Shown here piece by piece: positions 55,741-64,000 of a stretch of DNA of 64,000 nt. Each line of letters begins with the position of its first letter. Position 1 is the stretch's first letter. The DNA comes from Siphonodentalium dalli (Eukaryota; Mollusca; Scaphopoda; Gadilida; Siphonodentaliidae), in contig CP136064.1 of assembly GCA_032622095.1 (NCBI GenBank), forward strand, positions 3,530,280-3,594,279, read 5' to 3'. Below the pieces are notes generated by a model. That model saw only the letters and a list, made by a program, of their open reading frames with translations. It made no database searches and was not told where the DNA came from. The translations under genes were made by a program, and so were the position numbers.

Positions 55741-58700
55741 TTTCATGACTGTCGTCTGTTTAGGTCTGTATGAGTCTCCAAACGGGAGTGTTATATAACC
55801 CTGTATGAGTCTCCAAACGGGAGTGTTATATAACCCTGTATGAGTCTCCAAACGGGAGTGTTATATAACCCTTTCATGACTGTCGTCTGTTTAGGTCTGT
55901 ATGAGTCTCCAAACGGGAGTGTTATATAACCCTGTATGAGTCTCCAAACGGGAGTGTTATATAACCCTTTCATGACTGTCGTCTGTTTAGGTCTGTATGA
56001 GTCTCCAAACGGGAGTGTTATATAACCCTTTCATGACTGTCGTCTGTTTAGGTCTGTATGAGTCTCCAAACGGGAGTGTTATATAACCCTTTCATGACTG
56101 TCGTCTGTTTAGGTCTGTATGAGTCTCCAAACGGGAGTGTTATATAACCCTTTCATGACTGTCGTCTGTTTAGGTCTGTATGAGTCTCCAAACGGGAGTG
56201 TTATATAACCCTTTCATGACTGTCGTCTGTTTAGGTCTGTATGAGTCTCCAAACGGGAGTGTTATATAACCCTTTCATGACTGTCGTCTGTTTAGGTCTG
56301 TATGAGTCTCCAAACGGGAGTGTTATATAACCCTTTCATGACTGTCGTCTGTTTAGGTCTGTATGAGTCTCCAAACGGGAGTGTTATATAACCCTTTCAT
56401 GACTGTCGTCTGTTTAGGTCTGTATGAGTCTCCAAGCGGGAGTGTTATATAACCCTTTCATGACTGTCGTCTGTTTAGGTCTGTATGAGTCTCCAAGCGG
56501 GAGTGTTATATAACCCTTTCATGACTGTCGTCTGTTTAGGTCTGTATGAGTCTCCAAGCGGGAGTGTTATATAACCCTTTCATGACTGTCGTCTGTTTAG
56601 GTCTGTATGAGTCTCCAAGCGGGAGTGTTATATAACCCTTTCATGACTGTCGTCTGTTTAGGTCTGTATGAGTCTCCAAGCGGGAGTGTTATATAACCCT
56701 TTCATGACTGTCGTCTGTTTAGGTCTGTATGAGTCTCCAAGCGGGAGTGTTATATAACCCTTTCATGACTGTCGTCTGTTTAGGTCTGTATGAGTCTCCA
56801 AACGGGAGTGTTATATAACCCTTTCATGACTGTCGTCTGTTTAGGTCTGTATGAGTCTCCAAACGGGAGTGTTATATAACCCTTTCATGACTGTCGTCTG
56901 TTTAGGTCTGTATGAGTCTCCAAACGGGAGTGTTATATAACCCTTTCATGACTGTCGTCTGTTTAGGTCTGTATGAGTCTCCAAACGGGAGTGTTATATA
57001 ACCCTTTCATGACTGTCGTCTGTTTAGGTCTGTATGAGTCTCCAAGCGGGAGTGTTATATAACCCTTTCATGACTGTCGTCTGTTTAGGTCTGTATGAGT
57101 CTCCAAACGGGAGTGTTATATAACCCTTTCATGACTGTCGTCTGTTTAGGTCTGTATGAGTCTCCAAACGGGAGTGTTATATAACCCTTTCATGACTGTC
57201 GTCTGTTTAGGTCTGTATGAGTCTCCAAACGGGAGTGTTATATAACCCTTTCATGACTGTCGTCTGTTTAGGTCTGTATGAGTCTCCAAACGGGAGTGTT
57301 ATATAACCCTTTCATGACTGTCGTCTGTTTAGGTCTGTATGAGTCTCCAAACGGGAGTGTTATATAACCCTTTCATGACTGTCGTCTGTTTAGGTCTGTA
57401 TGAGTCTCCAAACGGGAGTGTTATATAACCCTTTCATGACTGTCGTCTGTTTAGGTCTGTATGAGTCTCCAAACGGGAGTGTTATATAACCCTTTCATGA
57501 CTGTCGTCTGTTTAGGTCTGTATGAGTCTCCAAACGGGAGTGTTATATAACCCTTTCATGACTGTCGTCTGTTTAGGTCTGTATGAGTCTCCAAACGGGA
57601 GTGTTATATAACCCTTTCATGACTGTCGTCTGTTTAGGTCTGTATGAGTCTCCAAACGGGAGTGTTATATAACCCTTTCATGACTGTCGTCTGTTTAGGT
57701 CTGTATGAGTCTCCAAACGGGAGTGTTATATAACCCTTTCATGACTGTCGTCTGTTTAGGTCTGTATGAGTCTCCAAACGGGAGTGTTATATAACCCTTT
57801 CATGACTGTCGTCTGTTTAGGTCTGTATGAGTCTCCAAACGGGAGTGTTATATAACCCTTTCATGACTGTCGTCTGTTTAGGTCTGTATGAGTCTCCAAA
57901 CGGGAGTGTTATATAACCCTTTCATGACTGTCGTCTGTTTAGGTCTGTATGAGTCTCCAAACGGGAGTGTTATATAACCCTTTCATGACTGTCGTCTGTT
58001 TAGGTCTGTATGAGTCTCCAAACGGGAGTGTTATATAACCCTTTCATGACTGTCGTCTGTTTAGGTGTGTATGAGTCTCCAAACGGGAGTGTTATATAAC
58101 CCTTTCATGACTGTCGTCTGTTTAGGTCTGTATGAGGCTCCAAACGGGAGTGTTATATAACCCTTTCATGACTCGTCTGTTTAGGTCTGTATGAGTCTCC
58201 AAACGGGAGTGTTATATAACCCTTTCATGACTGTCGTCTGTTTAGGTCTGTATGAGTCTCCAAACGGGAGTGTTATATAACCCTTTCATGACTGTCGTCT
58301 ATTTAGGTCTGTATGAGTCTCCAAACGGGAGTGTTATATAACCCTTTCATGACTGTCGTCTGTTTAGGTCTGTATGAGTCTCCAAACGGGAGTGTTATAT
58401 AACCCTTTCATGACTGTCGTCTGTTTAGGTCTGTATGAGGCTCCAAACGGGAGTGTTATATAACCCTTTCATGACTGTCGTCTGTTTAGGTCTGTATGAG
58501 TCTCCAAACGGGAGTGTTATATAACCCTTTCATGACTGTCGTCTGTTTAGGTCTGTATGAGTCTCCAAACGGGAGTGTTATATAACCCTTTCATGACTGT
58601 CGTCTGTTTAGGTCTGTATGAGTCTCCAAACGGGAGTGTTATATAACCCTTTCATGACTGTCGTCTGTTTAGGTCTGTATGAGTCTCCAAACGGGAGTGT

Positions 58701-61700
58701 TATATAACCCTTTCATGACTGTCGTCTGTTTAGGTCTGTATGAGTCTCCAAACGGGAGTGTTATATAACCCTTTCATGACTGTCGTCTGTTTAGGTCTGT
58801 ATGAGGCTCCAAACGGGAGTGTTATATAACCCTTTCATGACTGTCGTCTGTTTAGGTCTGTATGAGTCTCCAAACGGGAGTGTTATATAACCCTTTCATG
58901 ACTGTCGTCTGTTTAGGTCTGTATGAGTCTCCAAACGGGAGTGTTATATAACCCTTTCATGACTGTCGTCTGTTTAGGTCTGTATGAGTCTCCAAACGGG
59001 AGTGTTATATAACCCTTTCATGACTGTCGTCTGTTTAGGTCTGTATGAGTCTCCAAACGGGAGTGTTATATAACCCTTTCATGACTGTCGTCTGTTTAGG
59101 TCTGTATGAGTCTCCAAACGGGAGTGTTATATAACCCTTTCATGACTGTCGTCTGTTTAGGTCTGTATGAGTCTCCAAACGGGAGTGTTATATAACCCTT
59201 TCATGACTGTCGTCTGTTTAGGTCTGTATGAGTCTCCAAACGGGAGTGTTATATAACCCTTTCATGACTGTCGTCTGTTTAGGTCTGTATGAGTCTCCAA
59301 ACGGGAGTGTTATATAACCCTTTCATGACTGTCGTCTGTTTAGGTCTGTATGAGTCTCCAAACGGGAGTGTTATATAACCCTTTCATGACTGTCGTCTGT
59401 TTAGGTCTGTATGAGTCTCCAAACGGGAGTGTTATATAACCCTTTCATGACTGTCGTCTGTTTAGGTCTGTATGAGTCTCCAAACGGGAGTGTTATATAA
59501 CCCTTTCATGACTGTCGTCTGTTTAGGTCTGTATGAGTCTCCAAACGGGAGTGTTATATAACCCTTTCATGACTGTCGTCTGTTTAGGTCTGTATGAGTC
59601 TCCAAACGGGAGTGTTATATAACCCTTTCATGACTGTCGTCTGTTTAGGTCTGTATGAGTCTCCAAACGGGAGTGTTATATAACCCTTTCATGACTGTCG
59701 TCTGTTTAGGTCTGTATGAGGCTCCAAACGGGAGTGTTATATAACCCTTTCATGACTGTCGTCTGTTTAGGTCTGTATGAGTCTCCAAACGGGAGTGTTA
59801 TATAACCCTTTCATGACTGTCGTCTGTTTAGGTCTGTATGAGTCTCCAAACGGGAGTGTTATATAACCCTTTCATGACTGTCGTCTGTTTAGGTCTGTAT
59901 GAGTCTCCAAACGGGAGTGTTATATAACCCTTTCATGACTGTCGTCTGTTTAGGTCTGTATGAGTCTCCAAACGGGAGTGTTATATAACCCTTTCATGAC
60001 TCGTCTGTTTAGGTCTGTATGAGTCTCCAAACGGGAGTGTTATATAACCCTTTCATGACTGTCGTCTGTTTAGGTCTGTATGAGTCTCCAAACGGGAGTG
60101 TTATATAACCCTTTCATGACTGTCGTCTGTTTAGGTCTGTATGAGTCTCCAAACGGGAGTGTTATATAACCCTTTCATGACTGTCGTCTGTTTAGGTCTG
60201 TATGAGTCTCCAAACGGGAGTGTTATATAACCCTTTCATGACTGTCGTCTGTTTAGGTCTGTATGAGTCTCCAAACGGGAGTGTTATATAACCCTTTCAT
60301 GACTGTCGTCTGTTTAGGTCTGTATGAGTCTCCAAACGGGAGTGTTATATAACCCTTTCATGACTGTCGTCTGTTTAGGTCTGTATGAGTCTCCAAACGG
60401 GAGTGTTATATAACCCTTTCATGACTGTCGTCTGTTTAGGTCTGTATGAGTCTCCAAACGGGAGTGTTATATAACCCTTTCATGACTGTCGTCTGTTTAG
60501 GTCTGTATGAGTCTCCAAACGGGAGTGTTATATAACCCTTTCATGACTGTCGTCTGTTTAGGTCTGTATGAGTCTCCAAACGGGAGTGTTATATAACCCT
60601 TTCATGACTGTCGTCTGTTTAGGTCTGTATGAGTTTCCAAACGGGAGTGTTATATAACCCTTTCATGACTGTCGTCTGTTTAGGTCTGTATGAGTCTCCA
60701 AACGGGAGTGTTATATAACCCTTTCATGACTGTCGTCTGTTTAGGTCTGTATGAGTCTCCAAACGGGAGTGTTATATAACCCTTTCATGACTGTCGTCTG
60801 TTTAGGTCTGTATGAGTCTCCAAACGGGAGTGTTATATAACCCTTTCATGACTGTCGTCTGTTTAGGTCTGTATGAGTCTCCAAACGGGAGTGTTATATA
60901 ACCCTTTCATGACTGTCGTCTGTTTAGGTCTGTATGAGTCTCCAAACGGGAGTGTTATATAACCCTTTCATGACTGTCGTCTGTTTAGGTCTGTATGAGT
61001 CTCCAAACGGGAGTGTTATATAACCCTTTCATGACTGTCGTCTGTATGAGTCTCCAAACGGGAGTGTTATATAACCCTTTCATGACTGTCGTCTGTTTAG
61101 GTCTGTATGAGTCTCCAAACGGGAGTGTTATATAACCCTTTCATGACTGTCGTCTGTTTAGGTCTGTATGAGTCTCCAAACGGGAGTGTTATATAACCCT
61201 TTCATGACTGTCGTCTGTTTAGGTCTGTATGAGTCTCCAAACGGGAGTGTTATATAACCCTTTCATGACTGTCGTCTGTTTAGGTCTGTATGAGTCTCCA
61301 AACGGGAGTGTTATATAACCCTTTCATGACTGTCGTCTGTTTAGGTCTGTATGAGTCTCCAAACGGGAGTGTTATATAACCCTTTCATGACTGTCGTCTG
61401 TTTAGGTCTGTATGAGTCTCCAAACGGGAGTGTTATATAACCCTTTCATGACTGTCGTCTGTTTAGGTCTGTATGAGTCTCCACGGGAGTGTTATATAAC
61501 CCTTTCATGACTGTCGTCTGTACGAGTCTCCAAACGGGAGTGTTATATAACCCTTTCATGACTGTCGTCTGTTTAGGTCTGTATGAGTCTCCAAACGGGA
61601 GTGTTATATAACCCTTTCATGACTGTCGTCTGTACGAGTCTCCAAACGGGAGTGTTATATAACCCTTTCATGACTGTCGTCTGTTTAGGTCTGTATGAGT

Positions 61701-62201
61701 CTCCAAACGGGAGTGTTATATAACCCTTTCATGACTGTCGTCTGTTTAGGTCTGTATGAGTCTCCAAACGGGAGTGTTATATAACCCTTTCATGACTGTC
61801 GTCTGTATGAGTCTCCAAACGGGAGTGTTATATAACCCTTTCATGACTGTCGTCTGTTTAGGTCTGTATGAGTCTCCAAACGGGAGTGTTATATAACCCT
61901 TTCATGACTGTCGTCTGTTTAGGTCTGTATGAGTCTCCAAACGGGAGTGTTATATAACCCTTTCATGACTGTCGTCTGTTTAGGTCTGTATGAGTCTCCA
62001 AACGGGAGTGTTATATAACCCTTTCATGACTGTCGTCTGTTTAGGTCTGTATGAGTCTCCAAACGGGAGTGTTATATAACCCTTTCATGACTGTCGTCTG
62101 TTTAGGTCTGTATGAGTCTCCAAACGGGAGTGTTATATAACCCTTTCATGACTGTCGTCTGTTTAGGTCTGTATGAGTCTCCAAACGGGAGTGTTATATA
62201 A
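55741..62201 (+). repeat. 61-bp satellite block, about 105 units
   Basis: Unit: the 35-bp form plus TTTCATGACTGTCGTCTGTT and TAGGTC. The first units mix 35- and 61-bp forms. Variants include CCAAGCGGG (mostly 56420-57050), GAGGCTCC, and units missing TTAGGTCT. The junction CCCTTTCATGACTG equals the terminus of family C elements, and the array ends inside the family C copy at 62202. Confidence 0.95.
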
Positions 62202-62518
62202 CCCTTTCATGACTGGAGCTGCGCTGGTGCAGCATTAAAGATCATGTGCCAGTGCATTCTCTTATATATATATATACTGTCTCCCATAGGGAGCCTTGCA
62301 TATTTAAGAGAATACACATGTAATTACTGTTAGGCCAATGTATCCCTTTTGGGAGACTCGCATATATAAGAGAATGCACTGACTTACAGGGTCAAGGTAA
62401 ATATTGTTAGACCAATGTATTCTCTAATATATGAAAGTCTTCCTAGACTCGCATATATAAGAGAATGTATTGGCACAGGGTTTTTGCAAACTTTCAGGAA
62501 GCCTCAGTCATGAAAGGG
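62202..62518. mobile_element. Family C MITE at satellite end
   Basis: Ends CCCTTTCATGACTGGAGCTG and GCCTCAGTCATGAAAGGG, then TTAA (62519-62522). ATAA precedes the left end. Three palindrome derivatives lie inside (CATTCTCTTATA, CATATATAAGAGAATG). The first 14 bases are shared with each 61-bp satellite unit. Confidence 0.85.
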
Positions 62519-62544
62519 TTAAAGACATTTTCAGTGATAAATGG

Positions 62545-62760
62545 ACTGAAAACAATCTTCAAAATCTTAAGTGTGGGAGTGTAGTCGCTTTAATGCAATC
62601 TACCTCCGTGGTCTTCTTCCTGATAAGATTTTAAATGAGACCCCTCTCAGGTTAAGAATTAATCAGTGAATGATATGTCTGTTTTGTTATGGTAATGTTA
62701 TGCACTAACTGCAAATGACGCATATTATCCATTCAAATGCCCATGATATTAAGAATGTTC
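62545..62760 (+). pseudogene. Possible LINE fragment
   Basis: Over more than one frame one can read NLQNLKCGSVVAL, LRGLLPDKILNETPLRLRI and ICLFCYGNVMH. This recalls the stretch just before the CxxC...H..C tail of LINE proteins, with frameshifts and stops. It is weak and could be chance. Confidence 0.25.
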
Positions 62761-62782
62761 ATAGGCTAGATATGGAGATGTA

Positions 62783-62995
62783 CAGTAATGCTCTAAATAA
62801 TCAACTCCTTAACCACAGCAGAATTATGGGTAACTTTTCAGGATTTAGTCGGAAATATGGCTTGTTGCCATTCATCGACAAGCCCCCAGTGAGAGCTTTC
62901 CGATGAATGGCAACAAGCCATATTTCCGACAAAATCCTGAAAAATTACCCATAATTCTGCTGTGGTTATGGAGTCGATTATTTAGGGCATTACTG
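62783..62995. mobile_element. TA-flanked palindromic MITE
   Basis: CAGTAATGCTCTAAATAATC to TTATTTAGGGCATTACTG between TA dinucleotides. Fifth copy of the family in the window. Confidence 0.85.
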
Positions 62996-63296
62996 TATTC
63001 GCCTGACAACATGCAGCCTTTGCTTGGTTTCATAATTCAATTTATAATGATAATACTCTTTATTATAGCAGGCTCACAGGGGTCTGGGAGAATTTGATTT
63101 TATGATGATGGACTACAACCCACGGCAATAGATCAAACTTGACTTTGTCAAGTTGAGCTAATAATTAATCAGGTTTTTTTGCTTAATAATATCGTAATAC
63201 ATGGATGTTTGCGATGAAAACTAAGATCTAAGGAAGGGTTTGATATTTTGAAAAATAATGTTTTTGAAGCCATTTTTCTATGATTTAATAGGCCAA

Positions 63297-63825
63297 TCTA
63301 ATATATATTTGAGGAAAGTTTGTGTGTCTGTGTGGCCGCGATGGACTCAAACGGAACCAACATAGGCCCATCCATTTGTTCATGCGGCGTGAACTTTACC
63401 TTCAAACCGGTGACCTTCAACCCATAACGCGGGCATGTCCGTCTGTCCGTGCGGCGTGAGCTTGACCTTCGAGTGACCTTGAACTCAAATCTCGGGATCC
63501 GCTGAGCCGATTTCCAGCGAATTTGGTGGAAACGGATAGTATGAGGCGCTGAGCAATTTCGTCATGCCCGTGCGGCGTGACCTTGACCTTCGAGTGACCT
63601 TCACTCTCTATCTCAGGATCCGATGGGACGATCGGGATGAAATTTTGTAGGTAGGGATGGTTTGGGTAGTCAAACATTTTCAACGGGTAGCGGCGTGCCT
63701 TGACCTTTCAAATGACCTTGAACCTGTATCTCGGTATCCGCTGTTCGATTTCCACCATTTTTGGGGTGTTGGTGTAAAAAAAAACAACACAACGACTCTC
63801 CCCGTCAGGACGGGTACCCAGCTAG
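63297..63825 (+). mobile_element. Non-autonomous Helitron-like element
   Basis: Starts TCTAATATATATTTGAGG after an A. Ends with a CCCGTC-AG-GACGGG hairpin, seven bases (TACCCAG overlapping), then CTAG followed by T. TC start, a hairpin near the 3' end, CTRR terminus and an A/T target are the hallmarks of Helitrons. Inside, three or four copies of GCGGCGTGACCTTGACCTTC plus GAGTGACCTT form an about 130-bp repeat. There is no Rep/helicase. Confidence 0.6.
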
Positions 63826-63882
63826 TATATATATATATAAAAACAAAAAATTTCCAGACCCCCGTGAGTTCATGGGCCACTA

Positions 63883-63916
<34 letters not shown>
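63826..63916. repeat. TA microsatellite
   Basis: TA runs at 63826-63838 and 63880-63916 flank a short unique stretch. They provide A/T target sites for Helitron-like insertion on both sides. Confidence 0.8.
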
Positions 63917-63921
<5 letters not shown>

Positions 63922-64000
63922 TATATATTTTGAAGACCTCTGTTTGTCTGTATGTCATTTATACAAATCTACGATTCTCGACCGATCGGGACGAAACTTG
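63917..64000 (+). mobile_element. Possible start of a second Helitron-like element, cut by window end
   Basis: TCTCTTATATATTTTGAAGA after an A, then CTCTGTTTGTCTGTATG, parallels the start of the element at 63297 (TC, AT-rich, then TGTGTGTCTGTGTGG). The 3' end is outside the window. Confidence 0.35.

Noticed and set aside
55660-55973. Minus frames with repeated LIQGYITLPFGDSYR
   Set aside because: Direct translation of the 35/61-bp satellite.
54446-62201. CRISPR-like regular repeats
   Set aside because: The units are directly adjacent with no unique spacers, there are no cas genes, and the surroundings are animal-like.

Overview
The window looks like intron-rich, very repeat-rich DNA from a marine invertebrate, most likely a mollusc (inference). 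The basis is single-module EB/EGF-like exons with phase 1-1 introns, AT-rich DNA packed with short DNA transposons, a Helitron-like element, LINE tails, and satellites of the kind common in bivalve and gastropod introns (for example units carrying GGGCCATAACTC). No tRNA, rRNA, prokaryotic gene or CRISPR array was found. There is one assembly gap (20933-21032, 100 N).

Genes are sparse. (1) A 208-residue repeat-bearing protein of unknown family lies at 49346-49972 (+), behind a clear 3' splice site at 49265. (2) An exon at 6783-7201 (-) resembles a membrane-bound glycosyltransferase-like family. (3) Two exons of one minus-strand gene, an EB-like six-cysteine module (19445-19573) and an EGF-like module (17413-17517), are each bounded by phase-1 splice sites. 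(4) Weaker exon candidates lie at 10305-10580, 14252-14477 and 15905-16095, all minus. LINE ORF2 tails are at 16840-17040 and 32212-32442, and perhaps 62545-62760.

The most striking structure is the 1.93-kb intron between the EB and EGF exons. It consists almost wholly of two abutting minisatellites. One (18777-19444) is about 21 copies of a 31-bp unit that copies the upstream exon's last bases plus its splice donor. The other (17518-18776) is about 13 copies of a roughly 90-bp unit that copies the splice acceptor plus the first 35 bases of the EGF exon. A piece of the second array reappears inverted at the edge of the assembly gap.

Transposons dominate the rest. A group of TTAA-flanked elements starting CCCTTT (piggyBac-like by target site) comes in families here called A (CCCTTTACCCAACA), B (CCCTTTGAGTGCCAGG) and C (CCCTTTCATGAC). 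These, plus a fourth type D, share a roughly 69-bp near-perfect palindrome. Other elements are TA-flanked fold-backs (five copies), hAT-like elements with 8-bp target duplications (8538-9082, 40496-41937, 51190-53291), a MULE-like element with a 9-bp duplication (9224-9665), and a Helitron-like element (63297-63825). Many are nested, and related empty sites inside the window confirm several insertions.

Satellites include a 10.6-kb array of 61/98-bp units (21033-31640), a 7.8-kb array of 35/61-bp units (54446-62201) whose long unit contains the terminal sequence of a family-C element and ends exactly in one, and arrays of 161, 29, 43, 37, about 180 and about 145 bp. From about 36.6 to 45.2 kb the background is a run of diverged direct copies of one roughly 1-kb block, each split by different transposons.
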